From Polaribacter sp. (lineage in GTDB: Bacteria; Bacteroidota; Bacteroidia; Flavobacteriales; Flavobacteriaceae), in NCBI GenBank assembly GCA_028343155.1, contig JAOLXX010000016.1:1-60275 (forward strand): a stretch of 60,275 nucleotides of DNA, read 5' to 3'. The position numbers were made by a program, and so were the translations under genes. Every line of letters begins with the position of its first letter. Within the stretch, counting starts at the first letter, position 1. Below the pieces are notes generated by a model. That model ran no database searches. It was not told the origin of the DNA and worked only from the letters and a program-made list of their open reading frames with translations. This document shows, in pieces, positions 28,855-38,800 of the stretch.

Positions 28855-29153
28855 ATTTTAGATGCTGTTATCAAAATTCCATCTTAAAATACTAATGACA
28901 ACATTTCAGGATCGTATTTGTAATAATACTTTTTATGACAATAAAAAATACAATTTAGACGGCAGTTAATGTTATCGGATTTTAAAATTCCAATTGCAAT
29001 ATTGTTTATGATGCAGTAATTTGAAAAGTCTAATTATTTTGTCATCACAATATAAGTAATGCCTTAGAAAAATACTTTTAATTGCGCTATTTTTATTCTT
29101 CTATATCTGTCTGTGTTGAAAATGGAAAGGAGGTTCTTCAGAACGAATCCCAC

Positions 29154-29852
29154 TTAATCTCTTCCTCCTAAAAATCGCGAACCCCAATACAATAACATAG
29201 CTAAAGAACCCAAAGCAGCAACCAAATAGGTTCTTGCAGCCCATTTTAAAGCATCTGTTGCGCCTGCTAACTCTTCTCGAGACACCATGTTCTTTCTTTT
29301 CAACCAAGCCAAAGCCCTATTGCTTGCATCATATTCTACAGGTAAAGTTATAAAACTGAAAAGAGTTGCAAACCCCATAAAAAATAAACCTGCAATAGCA
29401 ATATAGAACCCAATTCCGATTACACCTGAAGCTGCTCCCATAATTAATCCACCAATGACCAACCATTGAGAAAATTTTGAAGTAACACTAACGATAGGAA
29501 CTAATTGGGATCGCATCTTTAAATAACTATAGGCGGTGGCGTGTTGAACAGCATGACCAACCTCATGTGCCGCGACAGCTGCTGCAGCTGCATTTCTTTG
29601 ATTATAAACAGCTTCACTTAAGTTCACTGTTTTGTCTTTTGGATTGTAATGATCTGTCAATCTACCAGGTGTAGAAATTACTTTTACATCAAAAACACCA
29701 TTGTCTGAAAGCATTTTTTGTGCAATTTCAGCACCACTCATTCCGTTTTTAAGCTGAATTTGTGAATACTTTTTAAACTTTCTTTTCAAAGTATTACTAA
29801 TAAACCAACTCGCCAGAGAGATTGCACCGATTAAAACATAAAAACCTATCAT
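29154..29852 (-). CDS. YugP-type membrane zinc metallopeptidase
   Basis: A 232-residue membrane protein. One helix at about 2-19 is followed by a cytoplasmic metallopeptidase domain with HEVGH at residues 96-100 (zincin HExxH), preceded by the helix AVYNQRNAAAAAVAA. Two or three further helices follow (about 118-160 and 208-225). It resembles the neutral zinc metallopeptidase family of B. subtilis YugP in length and in YNPKDKTVNLSEAVYN near 71-86. The substrate is unknown; membrane protein quality control is a guess. It is monocistronic and diverges from phnA. The 290-base gap on its 3' side, up to the tRNA terminator, shows nothing further. Confidence 0.88.
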   Translation of the reverse strand: MIGFYVLIGAISLASWFISNTLKRKFKKYSQIQLKNGMSGAEIAQKMLSDNGVFDVKVISTPGRLTDHYNPKDKTVNLSEAVYNQRNAAAAAVAAHEVGHAVQHATAYSYLKMRSQLVPIVSVTSKFSQWLVIGGLIMGAASGVIGIGFYIAIAGLFFMGFATLFSFITLPVEYDASNRALAWLKRKNMVSREELAGATDALKWAARTYLVAALGSLAMLLYWGSRFLGGRD

Positions 29853-30050
29853 ATATATATTTTTAAAAATTGTACTTGTTTTTTTGATCGATAAATTTAC
29901 AACATAAAGTATTCTTTTTTATTATTTATCTTATTAAATAGCAAACAAAAATTGAATAATGAAATTTCTAATAAATGATTCCAAAATTACCAACTATTTG
30001 CCGCTTATTTACAAAGCACAAAACAAAATGAAATCTTGATTTTAAAACCT

Positions 30051-30058
30051 TACTTTTG
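30051..30058 (+). promoter_or_regulatory. phnA promoter -7 box TACTTTTG
   Basis: A perfect TAnnTTTG match ending 23 bases before the phnA ATG. A TTG occurs only 12 bases upstream, too near for the usual spacing. Confidence 0.5.
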
Positions 30059-30081
30059 TCAACATCTGTAAAAATAAAATT

Positions 30082-30681
30082 ATGAGCTTACAACAAGATT
30101 TAGAAATTAGGAGTGGAAATCAATGTGAATTATGCACCTCAAAAGAGTTGCTCACGGTTTATGAAGTAAAACCAACCTCAACAGTGGGTGGTAGCGGGAT
30201 TGATGGGAGTTTGTTGGCTTGTGAGACGTGTGTTACTCAAATAAATAGTCCAGAAGATACTGTCGTCAATCATTGGCGCTGTTTAAACGATGCTATGTGG
30301 AGCGAATATAGAGCTGTAAAAGTGGTTGCTTGGAGAATGTTATCTCGTCTAAGAAATGAAGGTTGGCCAAAAGATTTGTTGGACATGATGTATTTAGAGG
30401 AAGACGATTTACGTTTTGCAAAAGAATCTGGAGATCATTTAGATGAAAGCGAAAAGATAATTCACAGAGATGTAAATGGGGCGATTTTAGAAGCCGGTGA
30501 TTCTGTTGTCTTAATTAAAGATTTAAAAGTGAAAGGTTCTAGTTTGGTTGCCAAACAAGGAACTGCAGTTCGTAGAATTTCTTTAGATCATGAAAATGCT
30601 AAATTTATTGAAGGTAAAGTAGGTCCCACTCAGATTGTAATTATTACAGATTATGTCAAGAAAATGCCTGATAAGGAATAA
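30082..30681 (+). CDS. phnA: PhnA-type zinc-ribbon protein (YjdM family)
   Basis: A 199-residue cytoplasmic protein of the PhnA/YjdM family. The N-terminal part carries a treble-clef-like C-x2-C pair (CELCTSKE at about 13-20) and CETCVTQI near 48-55. The C-terminal 70 residues form the PhnA domain proper (GAILEAGDSVVLIKDLKVKG near 133-152, ending IVIITDYVKKMPDKE). Despite the name, E. coli PhnA/YjdM has no established phosphonate-cleaving role, and no phn genes lie nearby. This form is longer than the roughly 110-residue E. coli protein because of the N-terminal extension. It converges with the phosphate transporter gene across a shared terminator, perhaps by chance. Confidence 0.88.
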   Translation: MSLQQDLEIRSGNQCELCTSKELLTVYEVKPTSTVGGSGIDGSLLACETCVTQINSPEDTVVNHWRCLNDAMWSEYRAVKVVAWRMLSRLRNEGWPKDLLDMMYLEEDDLRFAKESGDHLDESEKIIHRDVNGAILEAGDSVVLIKDLKVKGSSLVAKQGTAVRRISLDHENAKFIEGKVGPTQIVIITDYVKKMPDKE

Positions 30682-30705
30682 GCTCGAATGGTACTTGTAA
30701 AACAT

Positions 30706-30739
30706 AAAAAAAGGCAGTAAACTAAATTACTGCCTTTTT
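30706..30739. terminator. Bidirectional terminator between phnA and PiT gene
   Basis: AAAAAGGCAGTAA pairs with TTACTGCCTTTTT around a six-base loop, with T-rich 3' ends on both strands. It serves the convergent phnA and PiT genes. Confidence 0.92.
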
Positions 30740-30796
30740 CTTATTTATTAAACTCAAAACACCTTTATAGAAAGGGTTCTATTAAAAGAAACATCT

Positions 30797-33049
30797 TTAT
30801 TTTACTTGCTTTGTGCTAATGTAAAACTCTTCATAAGTTTCCAATAGACTCATTAATGCTTTAATTAAATCTTTTGTTTCTAGAAGAACGCTAAAATATA
30901 AGGTCGTGTTTTTTGGACTTGTTTCATCGGTTCTAATTCTAGCTACTTGCTTTTCAATAGAAGCAGAAACATCTTCTAATAATGCTTGTTTTTCAACCAA
31001 AGTAACATTCAAACTTTCAAAAGACCTGTTTTCAAAAATATGCGTAATTTTAGAAAGCAACCCTGTTAATTGATTGTCAATTCCTTTTAAATCATTTAAC
31101 TGTTCCTTCTTTAAATTCTTATGATTGTTATTTACGTGCTTATAACTTGCTCTAGAAATATAACTAATAGACTGAGCAACGTCTTGTAAGTATCCTAAAA
31201 CCATAATATAGAATCTACTTGCTTCTACAGAAGTTTCGTCTAACGATTTGATAAAATAGAAAACACCATCTTTTAAATTATCAATTTCATCATTTAATTT
31301 ACCTACGTGTTTGTCCGTTTTACGTAACTTATTTAAATCATGATTTGATAAATCATTTACAACATTGGTGTACAACTTATTTACACGAGTTGCAACTCCT
31401 GCAATATGATCTGCGCTTTCTTCAATAACACCGTTGATGGTAATTAATTCTGCTCTTTGTATGTATACTTGTTTTTTAACTTCGTTCGACTTTCTTCTAT
31501 GAATTAGCGTATTTCTTCCAATTAATAGGGCAACAACTGCCAATAAAACAGGAATCATAACCATATCAAAACTAATTAAATAGGCAACAATAGCTGCTGC
31601 TAAAAACGCAGTAAGGGCGGTTAAAAACCAACCTCCTATTACATTAAGAACTCCTGCAACTCTATATACTGCGCTTTCTCTACCCCATGCTCTATCTGCT
31701 AAAGAAGTACCCATGGCAACCATAAAAGTTACATAAGTAGTAGACAATGGCAACTTCATAGAGGTTGCTATTGAGATTAAAATACCCGCAACAATTAAAT
31801 TCACAGAGGCTCTTACCATATCAAATGCTGGCAACTCATACGTTTTGTCTTTCGGCAATTCGATGACAGGTTTCTGAAATTTAGAATCTACAAAATCAAT
31901 GATAGGTTTTGGTAGTATAAAACTAATTCCTTTATTGATTCCCATTGCAGTTCTTACCGCAACTCTAGATAAAGGGTTTGGTTTAAACTTCTCATGCCCT
32001 TCTCCTTGACGGGATAAATCAATTCCCGTTTTTATAACATTTTGTGCTTTACTAGACGTCCATAAAGTAACGACCATAATTCCACCAGCAATTAATAATA
32101 ACCAGATATTAGAAGGTACTTTTTTTGCTAAAACACCCATTGAAAAACTATCTGCTGCAACACCAGAAACAGTCCAAGCTTCATAAGAATTCCAGGCAGC
32201 AATTGGCACACCCACAAAGTTGACCAAATCGTTTCCAGAGAAAGCCATTGCTAAAGAAAATGTTCCGATTCCAATAATTAATTTTAAAACATTTATTTTA
32301 AAAACTTTGATAAGGATTTGAGAAATAATAGACCAAGCAGCAAAACTTCCTGCGATAATTAACAGTGTATTTCCTTCAATTAAATATTTAATATCTTTAT
32401 AAAAAGGGGTTCCTTTCATTCCTTTAATAATGATAAAATAGGTAATTGCCGTAATTGCAAACCCACCGAACAAAGCACTAATATAAGTAGCTCTCTTTTC
32501 AAAATTGAAAGAATAAATCAATCTAGAAGTAAATTGTACAATGGCTCCTATAGAAAAGGCGACTACCACAGAGAGTAGAATTCCAAAAATAATTTTAATA
32601 GCAGTTTCATGATTGATATAGCTCCATATATCATTTAAAGATTGTGCATCGTTTGCAGATATTTTAATTAAAGAAATACAAACAGCAGCTCCCAACAATT
32701 CAAAGACAATAGAAACGGTCGTGGATGTTGGCATCCCTAAAGAGTTAAAAATATCTAACAATAGAATGTCAGTAATCATTACTGCCATAAAGATGAACAT
32801 AATGTCTTGAAACATAAACATGTTTGGGTTAAAAATTCCCTTACGTGCAACTTCCATCATTCCACTAGAGGTAATCGCTCCAAAGAAGACACCTAAACTT
32901 GCAATAATCATGATATTTCTTACTGATATTACTTTTGAGCCAATAGCTGAATTTAAGAAGTTAACAGCATCGTTACTGACTCCTACAACTAAGTCTACAA
33001 CAGCCAAAATAGCTAAAGCGACTAACATTAAAATATACGGATCTCCCAT
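30797..33049 (-). CDS. PiT-family inorganic phosphate transporter with C-terminal PhoU-like domain
   Basis: A 750-residue inner-membrane phosphate (or sulfate) permease. The two PiT signatures are GVSNDAVNFLNSAIGS at about 23-38 and LPLSTTYVTFMVAMGTSLAD near 418-437. About ten to twelve helices run to residue 500. The last 230 residues are soluble and helical, like PhoU (YISRASYKHVNNNHKNL, KQALLEDVSASIEKQVARI), a fusion often seen in Bacteroidota PiT proteins that may couple transport to phosphate status. The upstream gene on the same strand, 147 bases away, is a phosphate-selective porin, so the pair forms an outer-plus-inner membrane uptake route. Confidence 0.93.
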   Translation of the reverse strand: MGDPYILMLVALAILAVVDLVVGVSNDAVNFLNSAIGSKVISVRNIMIIASLGVFFGAITSSGMMEVARKGIFNPNMFMFQDIMFIFMAVMITDILLLDIFNSLGMPTSTTVSIVFELLGAAVCISLIKISANDAQSLNDIWSYINHETAIKIIFGILLSVVVAFSIGAIVQFTSRLIYSFNFEKRATYISALFGGFAITAITYFIIIKGMKGTPFYKDIKYLIEGNTLLIIAGSFAAWSIISQILIKVFKINVLKLIIGIGTFSLAMAFSGNDLVNFVGVPIAAWNSYEAWTVSGVAADSFSMGVLAKKVPSNIWLLLIAGGIMVVTLWTSSKAQNVIKTGIDLSRQGEGHEKFKPNPLSRVAVRTAMGINKGISFILPKPIIDFVDSKFQKPVIELPKDKTYELPAFDMVRASVNLIVAGILISIATSMKLPLSTTYVTFMVAMGTSLADRAWGRESAVYRVAGVLNVIGGWFLTALTAFLAAAIVAYLISFDMVMIPVLLAVVALLIGRNTLIHRRKSNEVKKQVYIQRAELITINGVIEESADHIAGVATRVNKLYTNVVNDLSNHDLNKLRKTDKHVGKLNDEIDNLKDGVFYFIKSLDETSVEASRFYIMVLGYLQDVAQSISYISRASYKHVNNNHKNLKKEQLNDLKGIDNQLTGLLSKITHIFENRSFESLNVTLVEKQALLEDVSASIEKQVARIRTDETSPKNTTLYFSVLLETKDLIKALMSLLETYEEFYISTKQVK

Positions 33050-33196
33050 TTTATTTATTTATTTAATTTATGTTTTACAAACTTACAAATACCAACAACT
33101 GTCAATGTTAGCTTTGTGTTATCTTTTTGTAGTGTAATTATATATCAATTTAAAAGTTATACAATTAAACAACTCTACGTTTTTAACAGTTTTTTA

Positions 33197-34432
33197 TTAA
33201 AAATGAATATCTACTTGTAATCTGAACAATAATTGATTTGTTTTAAAACCAATGTCTGTATAGCTTAGGTCTGTTTGAACTTTCAAACTATGTCCTGCAA
33301 CATATTTAGACAATCCTAAAGTATATTGATTTTCTGAGCCTTTGCCCGTGATCTTTTTATCTAAAGAGATATTTGTATAACGTGCAGAAACCTCTACCGT
33401 TTTAGAAACTAAATATCCTGACTGTAAATTTAAACCATTTCCGACCTGAACAACATCTCCCGTTAAACTTCCATCCGTGTTTTTTGCGAAAGCATCTGCT
33501 GCCTCTCTATTTGCATATTCCCCCATAAAAGAAAAGCCTTTGTGCTTATACATTGCATCTATAAATAGGGTTGAAATGTTTGTCGTATAATAAACTCTTT
33601 CACTTAATTTTGAATCTTCACTACTATCAATAAACATATAAGAACCTTGGTTACTTCTTGTTTTGGAAGCATTATGATTCAAATCATAGGCAACTCCAAG
33701 CGCTAACTTTGGTTTATTTTCAAATTTTAGATCACTCCCTTTATAATCTCCTTTGCTTGCAAAATTTCCAAAAGGCAACAATTCTACTCTCGCGGTGTAT
33801 TGATGACCTCCCACATTTCCCGTAGTAATATTCCTTCCTTCACCTTGTGCTACAGAAAATATTTCTTTTACAATAAAGGTGTCTGTCAAATTAAAATGAT
33901 GTCTTAATTGCAAACCCATATCTCTATCTATCGTAAATCTACTATTCAATAAAGAACGATCTACTTGTTGTAAGTTAGCGGAAGAAATTACACGTTCTCT
34001 GTTTCCTGGTAATTTTGTTTGCCCAGCCCATAAAACAAAGTTTCCTGAAAAATTCCATTTTAAAACAGCATCTAAAATATATCTAGGTGCATTACTTGTA
34101 TAACTTGAAGCTCCAGATTGATCTCTATTAGATAACCCCAATTCTAACTTATATTTTAATTTTGGAGAATACGCAAAACCATCAAATTTTAAACGAGATC
34201 TTCTGATAAAAAAAGAAGAAGAGGGATTTGAAAGACCATTGTCTACATCCCAAGAAGACGTTCCAAGTGTCTGAAAACGAAGTCCTACTTTCATCGTCCA
34301 GGTACTGTCTTGACCTACGAGGTTTAATAGCCCTTTTCCAAATTTAGGTGCATTTTTTTCTTGTGCGTTCATACTTAAAAAAGCTGAAACAAACAGTACA
34401 GTTATAACTGCCTGTATTCTTGATAATATCAT
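33197..34432 (-). CDS. OprO/OprP-type phosphate-selective porin
   Basis: A 411-residue outer-membrane porin. The start at 34432 gives signal peptide MILSRIQAVITVLFVSAF with cleavage after NAQ. The longer frame to 34471 adds 13 non-signal residues. The mature protein shows the O/P porin pattern: FGKGLLNLVGQDSTW, an FFIRRSRLKFDGFAYSPKLK strand near 87-106, LWAGQTKLPGNRERVISSANL near 145-165 (read as LWAGQTKLPGNRER), and the C-terminal strand LLFRLQVDIHF with terminal Phe. It heads the porin-PiT pair. Its leader holds a minus-strand terminator and two TAACAT direct repeats (separate entries), suggesting regulated expression. Pyrophosphate or polyphosphate specificity cannot be told apart here. 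Confidence 0.88.
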   Translation of the reverse strand: MILSRIQAVITVLFVSAFLSMNAQEKNAPKFGKGLLNLVGQDSTWTMKVGLRFQTLGTSSWDVDNGLSNPSSSFFIRRSRLKFDGFAYSPKLKYKLELGLSNRDQSGASSYTSNAPRYILDAVLKWNFSGNFVLWAGQTKLPGNRERVISSANLQQVDRSLLNSRFTIDRDMGLQLRHHFNLTDTFIVKEIFSVAQGEGRNITTGNVGGHQYTARVELLPFGNFASKGDYKGSDLKFENKPKLALGVAYDLNHNASKTRSNQGSYMFIDSSEDSKLSERVYYTTNISTLFIDAMYKHKGFSFMGEYANREAADAFAKNTDGSLTGDVVQVGNGLNLQSGYLVSKTVEVSARYTNISLDKKITGKGSENQYTLGLSKYVAGHSLKVQTDLSYTDIGFKTNQLLFRLQVDIHF

Positions 34433-34469
34433 AATTATTAGTTTTTGTCGCTGCAAATAACCAATAACC

Positions 34470-34486
34470 ATGTTAAGCTAATGTTA
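34470..34486 (-). promoter_or_regulatory. TAACAT direct repeats, 11-base period, upstream of the phosphate porin
   Basis: On the minus strand TAACAT-TAGCT-TAACAT, 38-54 bases before the porin ATG. The 11-base period and core resemble PhoP/PhoB-type boxes (Bacillus TTAACA-N5-TTAACA). A further half-site ACATTA in opposite sense lies at 34492-34497. Inference only. Confidence 0.4.
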
Positions 34487-34509
34487 CCGAAACATTACTA
34501 AAACAAAAA

Positions 34510-34532
34510 AACTGCCTTGATCAGAGGCAGTT
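34510..34532 (-). terminator. Intrinsic terminator inside the porin leader
   Basis: On the minus strand AACTGCCT-CTGATCA-AGGCAGTT is followed by T5, 78 bases before the porin ATG. It comes after a separate terminator for the upstream gene (34674-34707), so it is either an attenuator or the end of a small RNA transcribed from within 34533-34673. TTGTC/GACAA at 34536-34556 adds a small stem just upstream. Confidence 0.75.
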
Positions 34533-34673
34533 AATTGTCTAAAAATAGTTGACAAAAACTAAATTTTTATATATTAAGAAAAAGGGTAAGATTCGTTAAC
34601 ATTAAAAAAAAAGAATAATAGCTGGTTAAGGTAATGGAAGGAAGTTTTTTGTTTTTCAGTATTCCAATCTAAA

Positions 34674-34707
34674 AAAGCCTCTTGATAGTATACTATCAAG
34701 AGGCTTT
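34674..34707 (-). terminator. Terminator after the short DUF3575-like gene
   Basis: A perfect 34-base palindrome (AAAGCCTCTTGATAGTA and its complement) followed on the minus strand by further Ts. It ends the gene at 34732-35208. Confidence 0.93.
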
Positions 34708-34731
34708 ACAGTTTACAAGTTGTACTATTTA

Positions 34732-35208
34732 TTAGAATCTCCAACCAACATTTAATCCTAATCTAGGAACGATAACGGGCGATACTACAGTAAATAAGTT
34801 TCTACCAAGTCCACCATAAAGATCGATGGTCAATCCTGATTGTGATGCATATTTTGTACCAATAGCAATTCCTAAAGCGGCATCCGTATATTCAACCAAC
34901 TTAGCACCCTTTCCAGAATTGATCCCTACAAAACCTTCACCAAAGAGGTTCCAAGCTGCAGCTGAACTAAAATAATGTCGGTAATAAGGAGTAATCATCA
35001 AATCTTCATTATACCTAAAGTCTTCCGATTCTTTTGCCAAATTAAAAAGGGCAGAAATACCAAATGACGACTCTGAGTTGATATATCTTTCATAAGAAAA
35101 TTCTAAACTCTTTATAATCAATGCATCTGCAATGTCTATTTTTATTTCTTGTTGTGCGTAGGATAGAGAACTCAATAAAAGTCCAAAAGCTAAAAGTATT
35201 CTTTTCAT
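34732..35208 (-). CDS. Outer-membrane protein, DUF3575-like (short paralogue)
   Basis: A 158-residue exported protein with signal peptide MKRILLAFGLLLSSLSYAQ. The mature part begins with KSLEFSYERYINSESSFGIS (about 33-52), matches its neighbour's WIDVSYEYLINEESSFGIG, and continues with TPYYRHYFS near 71-79. It ends in GGLGRNLF and GLNVGWRF with C-terminal Phe, an outer-membrane beta-signal, so an eight-stranded barrel is likely. It is a tandem duplicate of the gene 77 bases upstream. Function unknown; DUF3575 proteins in Bacteroidales are associated with fimbriae-related operons, but nothing of the kind is here. Confidence 0.78.
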   Translation of the reverse strand: MKRILLAFGLLLSSLSYAQQEIKIDIADALIIKSLEFSYERYINSESSFGISALFNLAKESEDFRYNEDLMITPYYRHYFSSAAAWNLFGEGFVGINSGKGAKLVEYTDAALGIAIGTKYASQSGLTIDLYGGLGRNLFTVVSPVIVPRLGLNVGWRF

Positions 35209-35285
35209 GTTTTTTTTTGTATGAGTAAAATCGTTTTTAAATGATCGCTATTATAGCACAAAAGTAGTGATTTTAAAATTCTTTT

Positions 35286-35843
35286 TTAGAACCGATACCC
35301 TAAAGAAACTCCTCCCCTGCCAACTGCTTCTAAAGACTTGCTATCACCTGCTAGATTCCTTCCTAACCCCAAGTATATTTCCGTTGTAAATCCTCGTTTA
35401 GAAATGAATTTACCACCAACAGAAATTCCCACTGCAAATTCAGTTTTAGTTTCATTATTATCTACGGTATGGTTTCCATTAAAATCATAATAGTTGTAAT
35501 TTTCCCTGTCATAGGTATGCAACATCCCAAAACCTTCTACAAAAAAACCTCTAGCAAATTTGTTAGAAAAATACCTTCTATAATAAGGTGCTAAAGAAAA
35601 TTTTCGATATTCGTCTAAATTTGTATTATTATCTAAACCCAATAATAAACCAATTCCAAAAGAAGATTCTTCATTAATTAAGTATTCATAAGAAACATCA
35701 ATCCATTCAAAAGCTAAAAGCCCAAAAGCGTTAATCTTAACTTCTTGTTTTTTATTAATGTCTTGAGGATTTTTCTCTTCTTTTTCTTGAGCTATAATGA
35801 TAGCACTGACAAGTAATAAAAATAATAAGGTATATTTTTTCAT
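35286..35843 (-). CDS. Outer-membrane protein, DUF3575-like (long paralogue)
   Basis: A 185-residue exported barrel protein: signal peptide ending at IIIAQ, then a charged spacer (EKEEKNPQDINKKQE). The core runs from EWIDVSYEYLINEESSFGIG (about 47-66) through APYYRRYFSNKFARGFFVEG (about 85-104) to TEIYLGLGRNL and GRGGVSLGYRF, which has a C-terminal Phe. An Asp/Asn-rich loop (DFNGNHTVDNNE near 123-134) may face outward and bind cations. It is about 40% identical by eye to the shorter copy downstream, with a 77-base gap, so the two are probably a recent tandem duplication that has begun to diverge. Confidence 0.78.
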   Translation of the reverse strand: MKKYTLLFLLLVSAIIIAQEKEEKNPQDINKKQEVKINAFGLLAFEWIDVSYEYLINEESSFGIGLLLGLDNNTNLDEYRKFSLAPYYRRYFSNKFARGFFVEGFGMLHTYDRENYNYYDFNGNHTVDNNETKTEFAVGISVGGKFISKRGFTTEIYLGLGRNLAGDSKSLEAVGRGGVSLGYRF

Positions 35844-35884
35844 AATTCATTTTTTGTGTAAGATATAAAAAACGAGCCAAACAG

Positions 35885-38800
35885 TTAAAAAAGAGCCCTT
35901 AATTGTACACTTCCTGTATGAATTGTTTTTGAACTTTCACTTTTTCTCCCTAAATAGTTTAAATTCAAATTTAAAAAAGTAGTTAATTTTTGATTGAAAA
36001 GCACATTCCAAGTATAATTTTTTCCTGCTTGCAAACCCGATAGCATTTGATAGGCAACTGGTGTGTTTGTATTGCCTGTAAAATCATTTAAAAACACATT
36101 AACATTAGCAGAAATTTGATTCTTTTTACTGTTGATATATAAATACTCAAGGCCAAATTTTCGCTGTTTCAATTGCTCAAAATCTTGTAACTGATTTTTT
36201 TTATTTTTAAAGTGATAAAAAGCCGTAAATCGATTTTTTTCACTGTAAAGAAAACTCATTTTTGGTTGAATCTCATGGGTATTTATCCTATAATTTCTGC
36301 TATTAAAATTCTCGGTTTCTAAATTATTTTGGGAATTTTTCCCAAGCAATTCGAACAGCCAAAAAGAAGAAAATTTATGTGCAAAATCTACCTGATGTAA
36401 TTGGAGTTTGTTCTCTTGACTTCCAATAAAAAACTGCTGCTTATTGGTGTTTTTTCCATAGGTATAAGTAACACTGTATTTCTGAAGATTTTTATTAAAA
36501 TACACACTATTTCTCAGACTAAAAGTAAGCCCTATTAGTTTGCTTTCATCAAAATCAAAAGGATTAAAATTAAAGGTATTCCCAATTCTTTCTTGTTCAT
36601 TTTCTATACTTAAAAAATTTTGATTGTGAAATTTAGAAAGCACTTTTTGAAACCCTTTTTTAGAAGACCAAACGCTAGGATTTAATGTAAGAGACTGAGT
36701 TAGTTTTGCTCTTTGAGTAGCAATAAATTGTATGTTCGGTTTTGGCAAACGCAAGTAATCAGCTTGATCTTGAAATTCTGCAATTTCAAATTCTTCAAAA
36801 CCTTTAACCCCATCATTATTATAATCTATCCAAGTATAATAGCCCAAACCAGGAGCTGTTTTTATGTATATGTATTCTTGTCTCGCTACATTTCCAGAGG
36901 AAGTTTCATAGGTAGTTCCTAAATTGATGAAATTTTTAAATAATTTCTGATTAAAAACAAGTTTAGAGTTTAATGATTTTTCATCATTTGTAAACTTGTT
37001 TTTTGTCTGTCTGTAATTTGCATAAACACTTAAATCGGTTTGCTTATTTTGTATGAGTTTACTGTTTAAATAAAACGTTTTCCTATTATTAATTTCAGTA
37101 AAAGTATTCGATTTTATGCTATCATTGTTTCGATTATTAAAACCAAATTTAACAAATACTTTTGTAGAATCTCCTACACCAAAATACGTTTCATATTCTT
37201 TAAAGCGGTGGCTCGTATTTATAAATTCCTGTGTGGTCCTATTTTTTCTAGTATTGGTTTCAAAGTTTATGAAAGCACCCAACCATTTTTTATTAAAATC
37301 TTGTACTACTTTTGCTTTTGCTCTAAAAAACGAATTGTCTTCTAGGGTGGAAGTATTCTTTAAAAAGCTACTGTTTACACAAAAAAAAGTGTTTTTAAAC
37401 TTCATTTTAGACTGTAATTCATGTTTATTTCCAGAAAAAATAGTTTTATAGTTTAGGTGATTGAACCTATATAAAACAAAATCATTTTGCTTATTCTCTA
37501 AGGTAAATTCTGACTGAAAAAAGCTTTTGGTCGCATTATTTGTTAGGATATTCCAATCTCTATTAAACTCTACTGGTTCCCAACCAAATTCTGAGTTAAA
37601 ATTTTTCTGCACAAACTCATGACTCAAATTGCTTTTTAACTGCCACTTTTTAGCAATTAAAATTTGTTGCCAATTTACTTTTGTTGCCAATGCTTTGTTT
37701 TGAGAATCGTCTAAAGTAGAAAATAAATTGGCGTCATTATTACTCAAAGCAACTTCGGAATGAAGCGTGGTTTTGTCTGAAGGATTGTAAGATGACTGCA
37801 CTACAAATAATTGCGATTTTGAGGGTGCAATTAAACGAATGATCGGCTTATAACTTCCTTGATTCACACCGACAAACGAAAATATATTTCCGGTAGCAAT
37901 GGTGCTATCTAAATCATAATCTCCTTGATTTATACCAACATTAGAAAAGGAAACAGTATAAAGTTCATCTGCTGAATTGTTCGAATACTCAAAAACTTCT
38001 TGTACTCCATTAATCACTTTTTTGTACAAAATTTTATTCTCATCAAATGTGTCTTCAAAGGCACTTTCTGCAACCATTAAAGCCCTATTATTTCCTGCAT
38101 TTGCTAAAATTTCTTTTTGTGATACCGTCAAATTTTGTTGTAATGGTTGGTTTTTTAGATCATTTTCAGAATAAAAATAACCAGCAACACTAAACTTTTC
38201 GCCTTCATAGGACGCTTCATCATAGGTTATAAAACGGGTGAAATTTCTTTCAGAATATTGAAAATCTATGGCAATTCTCATGTCATTTGTAATCGGAAAA
38301 GTGGTGTTAAAAGAAATTTCGCCGAGATTATAATCGATTGTATAGTCTTTTTCTTCTCCTCGCTCAATTATAATTCCATTAATATACACCTGTTCACTCC
38401 CTTGAATCATTAAAATTGCCGTTTCATTGTTCGTTCCTAAGATCTTATAAGGTCCCTGATTCCCTTCAACTCCAGTAAGATTATAAGTACTAAATCTACC
38501 CCTAACCACAGCTCCTGAAGCTGCTACTTTGAGATTCTCATTCAGCGTCGCAGCAACCCGCAACCCAGAAACTTGTTTGGTCAATGGTAAAAAATAACTC
38601 TTCGTGTTTTTTAAAAAAATATCCCCTGCTTTTACACGCCAATTATCTGTATACATTTCAATAAAAATTCGATCAAAATCCGTGATATTTTGAGAATATC
38701 CATTTTCTTGAATGGGAATATTGGTGTCAAAAATATTAGCTCTTAAAGTGACTTTATCAGATAGTTTTCCTGATATCTCAATATCTAAAGCAGCATTTGT

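Noticed and set aside
30082..33049. Phosphonate utilisation locus (phnA beside a phosphate transporter)
   Set aside because: PhnA has no proven phosphonate role, no C-P lyase or phosphonatase genes are present, and the two genes are convergent rather than in an operon.
37116..37451. Antisense ORFs inside the large outer-membrane gene and other long genes
   Set aside because: They run opposite strong coding frames, have no family match and vanish when the true gene is considered.
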